Positions 8,627-17,104 of a stretch of 47,914 nt of DNA are shown in pieces (position 1 is the first letter of the stretch; each line of letters begins with the position of its first letter). The notes below the pieces were generated by a model. It was not told the origin of the DNA. It searched no databases and was given only the letters and a program-made list of their open reading frames with translations. Origin of the DNA: Phycisphaera mikurensis (lineage in GTDB: Bacteria > Planctomycetota > Phycisphaerae > WQYP01); NCBI GenBank assembly GCA_022730455.1, contig DZDI01000007.1, forward strand, positions 1-47,914, in the 5' to 3' direction. The translations under genes and the position numbers were made by a program.

Positions 8627-9883
8627 TTGAAAATTATTCTGGTAAACCAGACATTTTATCCCGATTTGGCGTCCACCGCCCAGTACAGTTTCGATTTGTG
8701 CCGCTTTTTAACCCAGCAGGGGCATCAGGTATCCGTTGTCACTTCCCGCAGTCTGTACGGCGAGGCAGGCGCCAAGCTGCCCGGACGCGAGACGGTTGAG
8801 GGCATCGAAATACATCGTGTAGGCCTGAGTCTGTTTGGAAAAAAGTCAATCGCGCTTCGGCTCATTGATTTTGGTCTTTTTTATGTGTTATCGCTTTTTC
8901 GTACACTTACACTTCCCAGGGCGGACGTCACCATCGCCCTGACGACGCCCCCTTTCATCGCCACGGTGGGGTATCTGCGCAAGTTGGTGCGCAGAAGCAA
9001 ATTTGTTTATTGGGTGATGGACCTTTACCCCGATACCCCGATAGCTTGCGGTATGATGCGGCCAGATTCTTTACTGGCAAAATTTCTGGGGGCGGTAAAT
9101 AGCTTTACTCTCCGGCACGCAGACTGCAATGTACTGCTGGGGCGTTGCATGGAAAAGCTGGTCATGGCCAAAGGCGCCCCCGCCCGGCGGTGCGCGATTA
9201 TTCCTGTGTGGAATGTCGCAGAAGAGGGTGTAATTAAATCTCCCGAGCTAAGCAGCTACCGGCAGGAATGGGGCTTGGAGGGCAAATTTGTCGTCATGTA
9301 TTCAGGGAACCTGGGCATTGGCCATGATGCCCGAACGTTATATCTGGCGGCGGAAGAATTGCGCCATCACTCGGCCATCCGATTTGTTTTTGTGGGAGGG
9401 GGCAAACGGGCAGAGGAGCTCAAGGCCTATGTGCAGGATAAACAACTTGAAAATGTGTTAATTAAACCATATCAGCCACGCAGCCGATTGTCCGATCTGC
9501 TCTCCTTGGGCAACGTCCATATGATCAGTCTCCTTGAGCGGGCCACCGGCGTCATGCTGCCGTCGAAAGTGTACGGCATCATGGCTGCGGGACGGCCGGC
9601 CATATTTGTCGGCAGTCCGCAGTCCGAAGTCGCCATGGTGCTGACAGAAAACCAGTGCGGCTGGGTAGTGAAAAACAATGACGTCGCCGGCCTGGTAAAA
9701 ATCATCCAGGCGCTGCCGGAAGATACCCATTTGGATGCCATGGGGCGACGGGGCCAAGTTGCCAATGAGCGGCTCTATAAAGACACCCGCTGTCTTGAGG
9801 CGTGGCAGGCCATGCTTACAAAATTGATAAAATCGCCCCCTGATTCGCAGATATCGAAGGTGGATGCTAAGCCGCAGTCATAA
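8627..9883 (+). CDS. GT4 glycosyltransferase, WbuB-like
   Basis: This is a 418-residue GT-B fold glycosyltransferase. The N-terminus, KIILVNQTFYPDLASTAQY, and the later segment YWVMDLYPDTP are typical of the WbuB/WcaI-like GT4 branch that adds sugars to lipid-linked O-antigen or capsule precursors. The C-terminal nucleotide-sugar domain shows VMYSGNLGIGHD and the motif LPSKVYGIMAAGRP. Translation starts at a TTG (8627), which gives the canonical MKIILVNQ start; the Shine-Dalgarno is weak (AAAGAAAG). The stop lies 37 bases from the convergent tadA. The gene is probably functionally tied to the glycan-type cluster at 10.7-18.8 kb, although tadA interrupts the strand. Confidence 0.87.
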   Translation: MKIILVNQTFYPDLASTAQYSFDLCRFLTQQGHQVSVVTSRSLYGEAGAKLPGRETVEGIEIHRVGLSLFGKKSIALRLIDFGLFYVLSLFRTLTLPRADVTIALTTPPFIATVGYLRKLVRRSKFVYWVMDLYPDTPIACGMMRPDSLLAKFLGAVNSFTLRHADCNVLLGRCMEKLVMAKGAPARRCAIIPVWNVAEEGVIKSPELSSYRQEWGLEGKFVVMYSGNLGIGHDARTLYLAAEELRHHSAIRFVFVGGGKRAEELKAYVQDKQLENVLIKPYQPRSRLSDLLSLGNVHMISLLERATGVMLPSKVYGIMAAGRPAIFVGSPQSEVAMVLTENQCGWVVKNNDVAGLVKIIQALPEDTHLDAMGRRGQVANERLYKDTRCLEAWQAMLTKLIKSPPDSQISKVDAKPQS

Positions 9884-9919
9884 CCGGATACCGTGAAAAG
9901 ATTGAGGCCGCACGCCGAC

Positions 9920-10525
9920 TCACTTTGATGGTTCGGCGGCGCCGCGGTTGGATGATTTGCGGCGTACCGCGAAAAATTCTTTCAGCAGTCGGCTGGCCTC
10001 GTCGCTCAGCAAGCCGCTGGTCACCTCCGGCCGATGATTCAGTCGTATGTCGCCGGCAATATTGTACAGTGACCCTGTAGCTCCGGCCTTGGGGTCGAGG
10101 CAGCCAAAGACGATGCGCCGGATGCGGGCATTGGTCAGCGCGCCGGCGCACATGGTGCATGGCTCAAGCGTGACATACATCGTGCAATCAATGAGTTGCC
10201 AGTTTCCGAGCTGTCGGCCGGCAGCGCGGAGGCACAATATTTCGGCGTGGGCCGTGGGGTCTTTGAGTGCCTCTCTTTGGTTATGGGCCTCGGCGATAAT
10301 TACCGACTTGGCGCCGGGGCCGGGGCCCCATCGTACAATCACCGCGCCCACCGGTACCTCGCCCGACAGGGCAGCTTGTCGGGCCTGATCCAGAGCGAGA
10401 TTCATATAGAATTCATCCCAGACATTTTGCAACGGTTGGCTCAGGCCATGTTGTTTCCGTGGCGAGGCGGGGTAAACTGGTATCGTTTTGGGAACTTCCA
10501 TACTGCAACAGTGTACCTGACACAT
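9920..10525 (-). CDS. tadA: tRNA-specific adenosine deaminase
   Basis: TadA converts adenosine-34 to inosine in the tRNA anticodon. The product shows the zinc deaminase signature: HAE (His93 ligand, Glu95 proton shuttle) and PCTMC (Cys123 and Cys126 ligands). The surrounding sequence is typical of TadA rather than a cytidine or guanine deaminase (DEFYMNLALDQARQAA, EVPVGAVIV, then GSLYNI and LNHRPEV). Two ATG codons, at 10525 and 10501, are possible starts; the core domain begins only around residue 36, so the N-terminal extension is uncertain. The gene is divergent from the HAD-IB phosphatase and convergent with the glycosyltransferase. Confidence 0.9.
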   Translation of the reverse strand: MCQVHCCSMEVPKTIPVYPASPRKQHGLSQPLQNVWDEFYMNLALDQARQAALSGEVPVGAVIVRWGPGPGAKSVIIAEAHNQREALKDPTAHAEILCLRAAGRQLGNWQLIDCTMYVTLEPCTMCAGALTNARIRRIVFGCLDPKAGATGSLYNIAGDIRLNHRPEVTSGLLSDEASRLLKEFFAVRRKSSNRGAAEPSK

Positions 10526-10655
10526 GGGCAAGCCACTTGCTTTACAGGTACGATTTAACCTAAACTACTGCAACGAGCGGCGCAGGGGAAAGTTGTAGGA
10601 ATTGGGAAGCGGAGCGTTTTTCCTCTTTTTAGCCGCTTTATTGAAGGATTTTGCA

Positions 10656-11381
10656 TTGAACGAACTACGCCGGTTGCGCCCTTCAGATTCACAAGTGTGG
10701 ATTGACTTTGATGGCACAATCTCCCAGCGCGATGTGCTGGATGACCTAATTCGAAAATTTGCAAAAAATGATTCGTGGCGCTTAATTGAAGAACGGTGGG
10801 CGGAAGGCTTGATTGGTTCCTTCGATTGTCTCCGCCAGGAATTTGCCCTTTTACGTGTTGATGCACCCGAATTAACCGACTTTGTGCGTAAAATACCGAT
10901 TGACTCAGGTTTTGAAGCCTTGATTCACCTACTGCAATCCATGCGTGTACCGGTGGCGATTTTAAGCGATGGGGTGGAGCGGTTTATCCGCCTCATTATA
11001 CATGAAAATGGCTTTGCCAAAATTCCGATATATGCCAACCGCATAGCCCATTGCGGAGATAGGTTGTCGCTGCGATGCCACCTGCGGTTCAGTGGTTGCG
11101 ATAGTGGGGCGGCGCACTGCAAATGTCATACTGCTGGCCAAATTGGCCAACCGGGGCGAAAGACCATTTACATTGGCGATGGGCGCAGCGATTTATGCCC
11201 GGCTGTTAAAGCTGATCTGGTGTTTGCCAAGGGTGTGCTTGCCAAAGAATTGACTCACCGTCAGAAGGCATTTATTCCGTATACCACGCTTGGGGATGTG
11301 GCACGCTGCCTCCAAATGGTATGGTTACCCGAATCCATGGCGGTTGGCATCGATGCCGAGCCGCGTTGCGCTGCCCGCTGA
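10656..11381 (+). CDS. HAD-IB phosphatase, MtnX/SerB-like
   Basis: The 241-residue protein has HAD motif I WIDFDGTISQRD (Asp17 nucleophile, Asp19), motif II AILSDGVERF and motif IV YIGDGRSDLCPA. The layout, with a small helical cap after motif I, fits the subclass IB family that includes MtnX (2-hydroxy-3-keto-5-methylthiopentenyl-1-phosphate phosphatase) and phosphoserine phosphatase. I place the start at TTG 10656 because AAGGA lies 7 bases before it and the core strand follows shortly; an upstream TTG frame opening adds 18 hydrophobic residues without a ribosome site. It is the first gene of a long forward run, so it may dephosphorylate an intermediate of that pathway. Confidence 0.78.
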   Translation: MNELRRLRPSDSQVWIDFDGTISQRDVLDDLIRKFAKNDSWRLIEERWAEGLIGSFDCLRQEFALLRVDAPELTDFVRKIPIDSGFEALIHLLQSMRVPVAILSDGVERFIRLIIHENGFAKIPIYANRIAHCGDRLSLRCHLRFSGCDSGAAHCKCHTAGQIGQPGRKTIYIGDGRSDLCPAVKADLVFAKGVLAKELTHRQKAFIPYTTLGDVARCLQMVWLPESMAVGIDAEPRCAAR

Positions 11382-11445
11382 CGCCAAAAGACGGGTAAAC
11401 GGCTAACCGCCATTGCTTCGGCGGCTGCCATATGGACGTATTGCT

Positions 11446-12783
11446 ATGCCAGATTCCAATCTTCAATTTCCCTCGTCGACCCACCCAACTGATCCGATTC
11501 ATTTTCATTGGCAATCACTGCTGGAACGGAAAACAAATCCTGCCATTGATGCCGAATTAGTGGAAGTGCTTCAACAGTGTATCGCCATACCGAGTCTCAG
11601 TGGCCACGAAAAGCCTATAGTTGAGCTGCTTGCCCGCCGTGCCAATGAATGGGGGATGCAGGTGGATGTCTTTGAAACCGATGAATCTCGATTAATGTGG
11701 CATCCCGTCTTGGCGCAGCGGCATTTGCCGCTTGCAGGGCGACCCACCGCGGTAATTTTATTAAAAGGCGATGCGCCTGGCCCAACCTTGATGTTTAATG
11801 CCCACAGTGATGTGGTCAGCGCCGGAGATGAGAGCCAGTGGCGACATGCCCCATGGTCAGGTGTGGTGGATGGGGGGCTTATCTATGGCCGCGGTGCGTG
11901 CGACACAAAAGGTCCGTTGGTTGCTGCACTCGGCGCGATGTTGAAGATTAAACACTGCGCTGGCAATCGGTTTCGAGGGACGGTTGGGTTAGAAATCATC
12001 CCCGGTGAAGAAGATTGCGTAGATTTGGGCACGCTGACCAGTGTGGATCGGGGTTATAGTGCCGATGCCGCCATCATCCTTGAACCTACCGAAGGATTGC
12101 CCCGATGCGCATCACGGAGTGGTTTGCGGTTTGAGATCACGGTTTCCGGGCGAGCGGTGCATGGCACAGTCAAATGGCTGGGATCCGATGCGATTGCCGG
12201 ATTACGGCAGGTACTTGCCATACTGGAGGATTTGGAACGTGAATTCAGTCGTTGCGATCGGGACGATCTATATGCCGACTATCCAGTGTTGCGACCGATT
12301 ACCGTCGATCATGTTGTCGGTGGCCAATGGCAAGGAATGGTCTGCGACAGAGCCAAATGCAGCGGGTATTTTGAATTGTGTCCGGGAGATGATATGGAGC
12401 AGTGGGGGAATCGTCTGGCATCGGAATTAAAATCGCGGTTCGTGTTACCTCAGGATATCAAGCCAGAATTAGAGATTAAATGGGTTGAGCGATATCAAGG
12501 GTTTTCTACCCCCGTCGGATCGACACTGTGTCAGGCGGCAGAGATGGTGATAAAATACGCGTCGGCGGCGGGCCGTTGGGAAAAGTGGCGTGGGTTTAAT
12601 TCCGGATGTGAAGGGGGGCTTCGGTTTGGCCTCCACCGTACGGAAACATTGGTGTGGGGGCCGGGATCTTTGGCGCAGGCTCATCGCGTGGATGAATATG
12701 CCTCGATCCGGGAGGTGTTGGAGTGTTCCAACTTGATGGCGGCGGGCGTTGTAGCGTACCTGAATGGTGAACGTGAGGTGTAG
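11446..12783 (+). CDS. M20-family metallo-amidohydrolase (ArgE/DapE-like)
   Basis: The 445-residue enzyme has all the di-zinc M20 landmarks: His120 in FNAHSDVV, bridging Asp153 in GRGACDTKG, the Glu188-Glu189 pair in IPGEEDCVD, a Glu in LEPTEG, and the C-terminal His in AHRVDEY. The lid domain between about 225 and 340 includes VSGRAVHGT. Members deacylate N-acetylornithine or N-succinyl-diaminopimelate, or cut dipeptides. Its position next to a HemL-like aminotransferase and an adenylate-forming enzyme suggests it removes an acyl or aminoacyl group in the same pathway rather than serving arginine synthesis. The ATG at 11446 has only a weak upstream GGA; the frame opens 11 codons earlier. Confidence 0.82.
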   Translation: MPDSNLQFPSSTHPTDPIHFHWQSLLERKTNPAIDAELVEVLQQCIAIPSLSGHEKPIVELLARRANEWGMQVDVFETDESRLMWHPVLAQRHLPLAGRPTAVILLKGDAPGPTLMFNAHSDVVSAGDESQWRHAPWSGVVDGGLIYGRGACDTKGPLVAALGAMLKIKHCAGNRFRGTVGLEIIPGEEDCVDLGTLTSVDRGYSADAAIILEPTEGLPRCASRSGLRFEITVSGRAVHGTVKWLGSDAIAGLRQVLAILEDLEREFSRCDRDDLYADYPVLRPITVDHVVGGQWQGMVCDRAKCSGYFELCPGDDMEQWGNRLASELKSRFVLPQDIKPELEIKWVERYQGFSTPVGSTLCQAAEMVIKYASAAGRWEKWRGFNSGCEGGLRFGLHRTETLVWGPGSLAQAHRVDEYASIREVLECSNLMAAGVVAYLNGEREV

Positions 12784-12801
12784 AGTTGGTACTCGGCCGT
12801 G

Positions 12802-14211
12802 ATGGACTGTATATTGTTGATGGACAGAAATATGACACTACCCGCCAAGGTTAAAACACAATTGGGACTGCATCATGGAACCAATGCCTCGCGGCAGTGG
12901 TTCGCAAGGGCTTCGGCCGTGCTTGCCGGTGGTGTCAGCAGTTCCGCCCGATCAAGCACGACCGGTGATTTGCCTTACCCGCTTTACATGACTCGGGGTG
13001 CGGGATCGCATATCTGGGATGCCGACGGTAACGAGTTCATCGACTATCTGCTGAGTTACGGCAGCGTCATTCTTGGCCATCAGGACCCGGACTTGACGGA
13101 GGCCGCCAGTGCACAGTTAAACACAGGGACGATGTTCGGCACGTGTAATACCCTGGAAGTTGAGCTGGCGGAGCAGATTTCTCACATGGTACCGGTCGCG
13201 GAGCTGGTGCGGTTTTCAAACTCAGGTTCGGAGGCCATCTGCGGGGCCATCAGGGCGGCTCGTGGTTATACGGGGCGAACACGAATATTAAAATTTGAGG
13301 GGCATTACCATGGTTGGGTCGATGTGCTGGCCATAAGCAACCGGCCGGGTGAGAAAGATGCTGGCCCGCTGGACCATCCGCTAAGCCAGCCGCATTCCCG
13401 CGGTATCCCTCAAGGGATTGTAGATGATGTTCTCATTGCCCCGTGGAATCATCGCGGGCATGTCCGGCAGATACTCGATGAAAATGAATCAGAACTGGCC
13501 GCTATCATCGTCGAACCGATCGTGGCTAACAATGCCTGTATCATGCCGGAGGCAGGTTTTCTGGATTTTCTGCGAGAGGAGTGCACCCGCCGTGGAATAT
13601 TGCTTATTTATGACGAAATTGTTACTGGTTTTCGCCTCGCCCGCGGCGGGGCTGCCGAATATTTCGGCGTCCGGCCTGATCTGATCGTCTGGAGTAAAGC
13701 TATCGGTGGCGGCTTTCCGGTCAGCGCGTTTGCAGGTCGTCGTGACGTCATGACCCCCATTGCCTCCAATACTGTCAAGCACGGTGGTACATATAACGGC
13801 AATCCTTTTTGTGCGGCGGCAGCGCTGGCCGTGCTGCGAAAAATAAATGAACCCGGCGTGCTGGAATCAATCCATCACCACGGTGATGGGATCATCGATG
13901 CGATTCGTCAATCTGCCCGGCATTGTGGTGTTCCTTGTTGCATTCAGGGCATGGGGGGGATGTTTCAGGTGGTGTTCACTGCCGATGGCCAGCCCCTCCG
14001 TCATTACCGCGACCTGCTCAAAGCCGATGCCCGTCGATATGGTATATTCCGGCAGGCATTACTGGAACGCGGCGTGCACATTAACAGTTCAGGTTCGGCG
14101 TGCTGGTTTGTCAGTGCCGCGCACGGTGCTAATGATGCCTCCACCAGAGACGATCTGAATTATGCATGCACAGCGATTGGAGAGGCAATGAGATTGTGCG
14201 CTTCGGCCTGA
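12802..14211 (+). CDS. HemL-like class III aminotransferase
   Basis: This is a PLP-dependent class III aminotransferase. Key points are GSEAICGAIRAARGYTGR (PLP phosphate site), GHYHGWVD, the Asp271 in IYDEIVTGFR that holds the pyridine nitrogen, and the Schiff-base Lys299 in WSKAIGGGFP. The pattern is closest to glutamate-1-semialdehyde 2,1-aminomutase. At 459-469 residues it has an N-terminal extension compared with HemL (about 430), and it sits in a biosynthetic run, so I think it is a paralogue acting on a different amino or keto substrate, not the haem enzyme. The start is uncertain: ATG at 12802, 12820 or 12832 are all in frame and none has a good Shine-Dalgarno. It begins 18 bases after the M20 gene. 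Confidence 0.8.
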   Translation: MDCILLMDRNMTLPAKVKTQLGLHHGTNASRQWFARASAVLAGGVSSSARSSTTGDLPYPLYMTRGAGSHIWDADGNEFIDYLLSYGSVILGHQDPDLTEAASAQLNTGTMFGTCNTLEVELAEQISHMVPVAELVRFSNSGSEAICGAIRAARGYTGRTRILKFEGHYHGWVDVLAISNRPGEKDAGPLDHPLSQPHSRGIPQGIVDDVLIAPWNHRGHVRQILDENESELAAIIVEPIVANNACIMPEAGFLDFLREECTRRGILLIYDEIVTGFRLARGGAAEYFGVRPDLIVWSKAIGGGFPVSAFAGRRDVMTPIASNTVKHGGTYNGNPFCAAAALAVLRKINEPGVLESIHHHGDGIIDAIRQSARHCGVPCCIQGMGGMFQVVFTADGQPLRHYRDLLKADARRYGIFRQALLERGVHINSSGSACWFVSAAHGANDASTRDDLNYACTAIGEAMRLCASA

Positions 14212-14312
14212 TATCGGATGGGGCCGGTGGAAATTGCGGCGGACGATGCCGTTTGGTGGCGGAATATGGGGATGAATCGCAAAATAATCAGGAATAAAGG
14301 CGATACGAATCA

Positions 14313-15683
14313 ATGATCTGGAGCAACGTTGATAAAATTATTGACCGTCTGTCACCGCTGAATTTATTGCGGCTGTACCGCCTGACGCCTCCATGGTTAG
14401 TCGATCGTGTCCGAATCGCCCGCTTTCGGCAGACGATTCAATGGGCTGCACGCGAATCGCCATTTTACCGTGAGGCTTTCGCTAAATGGAAGATTGACCC
14501 CGGCCGAGTGAGGCATCCGCGTGATCTGGGCGAGTTTTTCACGGCGCCAGAAGACGTGGTGGCGGATCCCGAAAAATTTCTATGTGCCCATCCCTCCATT
14601 GTGTTTGAGTCTTCAGGAACCAGTGGAAAAAATAAAAACATATTTTATAGCCACCGTGAAATCCTGCAGATGGGTCAAATTATGGCTGCCGGCATGATGC
14701 TCATGGGTTTGGCGCCCGAAGACCGTGTGGCCAATGCATTTGATTTTTCGATGTGGATTCCCGGCATGCTTACCCATTCCGCCTTGATGAATGGCGGGCA
14801 GTTTTGCATGGCCTTCGGCAAGGTCGATCCCATTGAAGTCTACCGCCGTTTGGAAACCTATCGATTTAACGTAGTGATGGGCGAGCCAACATGGTTGATT
14901 CGGCTGACAGAGATTGCTGAGCGTGAGGGATCATTCCCCTTGAAATTACTCATGGGTGCCGCGGAGGAAATGCCTCCCAACGCAGTGCCGTGGATAGAAA
15001 AAGTTTGGCAGGGTGCCAAAGTACGCATGTGCTACGGCAGTGTTGAGCAGGGCGGCGGTATTGGGTATCAGCCGTGCGATGAATTTGAAGGCTACCATGT
15101 CGATGACTCAGATTTTTATCCGGAGCTGATGGATTTGGATTCCGAGGGCTACGGTGAACTGGTGTATACAACACTGCGGAGGCGGGTCATGCCGCTGATT
15201 CGCTATCGTTCGCGCGATATAACCAAGTTGATGGATACACCTTGTTCATGCGGCGTGCCCGGCATGCGGATGAGTCGACTGCGCGGGCGCCGAGATGAAC
15301 TTGTGGTGGCCAGCGGCGGAAATTTATATCCGTTGATGTTTGAGCGTATTTTCCAATCTGTACAAGGACTAACCGGCGAATGGCAGATTATTTTCCGGCT
15401 TAATGGCATCCGGGAAATTCTTGAAATGAATATTGAAACCGATCGAATGGATATTGAGGCCTTGGAAAAGGAAATTCATCGGAGTTGTACCGAATTATAT
15501 CCAGATTTAATGAAAAATCTGGCGCTGGGTATATTTGAAATGCGATTGATCACCCATCCACATGGACATATTCGCCAGGGCAGGAAACTCAGACGAATGC
15601 TGGACCAACGCTATACCGCAAATCGGGCACCGGAAGAGGCTATGGTTCGATCCAATCCGATAGAGGTAGAACGTGTCATTTAA
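14313..15683 (+). CDS. PaaK/CapK-like adenylate-forming enzyme
   Basis: The 456-residue protein resembles phenylacetate-CoA ligase. It has the phosphate loop SSGTSGKNK at about 100-108, the region MCYGSVEQGGG in the adenylate-binding position, RYRSRDIT, and RLRGRRDELV at the hinge into the small C-terminal domain. PaaK-like proteins outside phenylacetate catabolism occur in capsule and secondary-metabolite clusters (CapK type), where they activate a carboxylate as an acyl-adenylate. No phenylacetate degradation genes are nearby, so this second role is preferred by context. It overlaps the following SGNH hydrolase gene by 11 bases, which implies co-translation. The acyl substrate is unknown. 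Confidence 0.82.
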   Translation: MIWSNVDKIIDRLSPLNLLRLYRLTPPWLVDRVRIARFRQTIQWAARESPFYREAFAKWKIDPGRVRHPRDLGEFFTAPEDVVADPEKFLCAHPSIVFESSGTSGKNKNIFYSHREILQMGQIMAAGMMLMGLAPEDRVANAFDFSMWIPGMLTHSALMNGGQFCMAFGKVDPIEVYRRLETYRFNVVMGEPTWLIRLTEIAEREGSFPLKLLMGAAEEMPPNAVPWIEKVWQGAKVRMCYGSVEQGGGIGYQPCDEFEGYHVDDSDFYPELMDLDSEGYGELVYTTLRRRVMPLIRYRSRDITKLMDTPCSCGVPGMRMSRLRGRRDELVVASGGNLYPLMFERIFQSVQGLTGEWQIIFRLNGIREILEMNIETDRMDIEALEKEIHRSCTELYPDLMKNLALGIFEMRLITHPHGHIRQGRKLRRMLDQRYTANRAPEEAMVRSNPIEVERVI

Positions 15684-16431
15684 CAAACTTAATCCAAATC
15701 ATGCATCGTCGTCCATCACATTGCTCATTGTAGGGGATTCCATCACGCTGGGCGTGGCGGATATGCGTGGTAACGATGTTTTGGCATATGTTGATCGCTC
15801 CTACGTGGATATCATTCGAGAGCAGTTTCCTCAAGTGGTCATCAAGGTCGATGCCGATCTGCATCGGTCAACCATTGGCGGATCACAATGTCTGCCACCA
15901 CTACTGGCGGCACACAGACCGCAAGTAACTCTGTTGATGCTGGGCGGCAATGATGCCGACCCTGATTGGAAACGTTTTGTTGTAAGCAATGGCCGTGTGG
16001 CACGCAGTCGCATTGAGTTATCGCGTTATGTCGAAAATGTGCGAGTCATGGTGGAAATGGTACGGACAGCGGGCTCAATACCCATATTGGCGGATATCCC
16101 GAATCAGTACCTGGACAGGCGCAACAAAGTGTTGTCAGCATTGGCTGGCCGTGATTTGACGTCGATGATTGCCGCCAACGGAGGCGAACAATTTTGCAAC
16201 AGAATGCTGGAAACATACCGCGAAGCGGTGGCTGCCCTGGCTGGCGATTTGACCGTGCCATTGGTGGCCTATGGTCATCGGCTAGCCCAACAATCGCTTG
16301 AGGATGTCGTGGGGCCTGATGGCGTCCATCCGAGTTCATTGGCACATGGTATCATCGCCGCGCAGGTGATCATCACTCTTAAGCCTATTATCAGAACACT
16401 CAATGCATCATTTGCCGGTGCGTCCATTTGA
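15673..16431 (+). CDS. SGNH/GDSL-family hydrolase or acyltransferase
   Basis: The 252-residue protein has the SGNH blocks: block I VGDSITLG with the Ser nucleophile, a glycine block, block III LGGNDAD with the Asn, and block V DGVHPS with the catalytic Asp and His. Such enzymes add or remove O-acyl groups on glycans and lipids. No signal peptide is visible, so it is probably cytoplasmic. The GTG at 15673 is preceded by GAGG about 6 bases away and lies inside the end of the PaaK-like gene. Its stop TGA overlaps the TTG start of the next gene, so these three are translationally coupled. Activation by the PaaK-like enzyme followed by acyl transfer here is an attractive but unproven link. Confidence 0.8.
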   Translation: MSFNKLNPNHASSSITLLIVGDSITLGVADMRGNDVLAYVDRSYVDIIREQFPQVVIKVDADLHRSTIGGSQCLPPLLAAHRPQVTLLMLGGNDADPDWKRFVVSNGRVARSRIELSRYVENVRVMVEMVRTAGSIPILADIPNQYLDRRNKVLSALAGRDLTSMIAANGGEQFCNRMLETYREAVAALAGDLTVPLVAYGHRLAQQSLEDVVGPDGVHPSSLAHGIIAAQVIITLKPIIRTLNASFAGASI

Positions 16432-16814
16432 ATCCGTCATCCTCAAACAAACCGTTGCTGCTGATTGGACTGATTTTGGCGATTCTACTGGATACTGCCG
16501 TTCAGTTATGCTGGAAAGCGGCGGAACCGCGTCAGGCCACACCTGGCGGCGTCATATTCGCCACCATCACAAATCCATGGTTTGTCGGTGTTGCTGTCTT
16601 GATGGTGTGCCAGTTGTTTAACTGGATGATGGTACTCAGCGTCGCGGATGTCAGTTTGGCACAACCGATTACCGCACTCGGCTATGTTACGGTCGCCGTA
16701 ATGTCGTTCGTGCTCTGGCATGAGACGCTTACTATCGAGCAGACCGTCGGTGTGGGGAGCATCCTTGCTGGGGTGGCGCTGGTGAGCCAGACGCATAGGA
16801 GTTTGGCCAAATAA
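16428..16814 (+). CDS. Small DMT/SMR-type membrane protein, first of a pair
   Basis: The 128-residue protein has four hydrophobic helices and belongs to the drug/metabolite transporter superfamily (EmrE/ArnE/ArnF-like half-EamA proteins). The last helix region, PITALGYVTVAVMSFVLWHE followed by a GxxLAGVAL motif, is characteristic. With the second SMR gene it probably forms a heterodimer; the ArnE/ArnF pair flips an undecaprenyl-linked aminosugar across the inner membrane. The TTG start (16428) overlaps the preceding stop and has no separate ribosome site. The last five residues and the stop codon (AGG AGT TTG GCC AAA TAA) lie within the terminal inverted repeat of an inserted MITE-like element, so the original C-terminus may have been altered. 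Confidence 0.78.
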   Translation: MNPSSSNKPLLLIGLILAILLDTAVQLCWKAAEPRQATPGGVIFATITNPWFVGVAVLMVCQLFNWMMVLSVADVSLAQPITALGYVTVAVMSFVLWHETLTIEQTVGVGSILAGVALVSQTHRSLAK

Positions 16815-17078
16815 TAACAGGACTGCGACGGCATGATTTTCGGCGGACATCAAGAAGCGGCGACGAGGGCGTATCTGGAGAAAATGATACGCCGCAGAAG
16901 CCGCGCCGCGGAGGCTGGGCGAAAGGCACGCCTCCGTCCCGGGGGCGAACCGGAAACGCCTTGTCTGCGGCGTTCTCGGGTATCAACGACTCATCTTCAC
17001 CAGAGTCGTCGGCCCGTTGTCTGGCATCCGGAGCGTTTCCGGCACATCGCAGCCTTGCGATTAGTTGGACGGATTTCC
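16798..17078 (+). mobile_element. MITE-like repeat, copy A (about 280 bp, terminal inverted repeats)
   Basis: Non-coding element bounded by imperfect inverted ends: AGGAGTTTGGCCAAATAATA at the left, and the right end, whose complement reads GGAAATCCGTCCAACTAATC. It aligns along its whole length with the reverse complement of 44761-45034. Shared blocks include GCATCAAGAAGCGGCGACG (one difference), an internal hairpin (GGCGTATC...GATACGCC), CTGCGGCGTTCTCGG and GCATCCGGAGC. No transposase is encoded. It separates the two SMR genes and supplies the stop codon of the first. This copy is more diverged at both ends than copy B. Confidence 0.8.
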
Positions 17079-17104
17079 AGGGCATACAGGATGGAGGAAA
17101 AAGC

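Noticed and set aside
12801-14211. Assignment of the aminotransferase as the haem-pathway HemL
   Set aside because: The active site is HemL-like, but the N-terminal extension and biosynthetic neighbours make a paralogue more likely. No haem genes are adjacent.
16961-17104. N-terminal extension of the second SMR protein
   Set aside because: These 48 codons lie mostly in the repeat, and a strong GGAGGA precedes the ATG at 17105.
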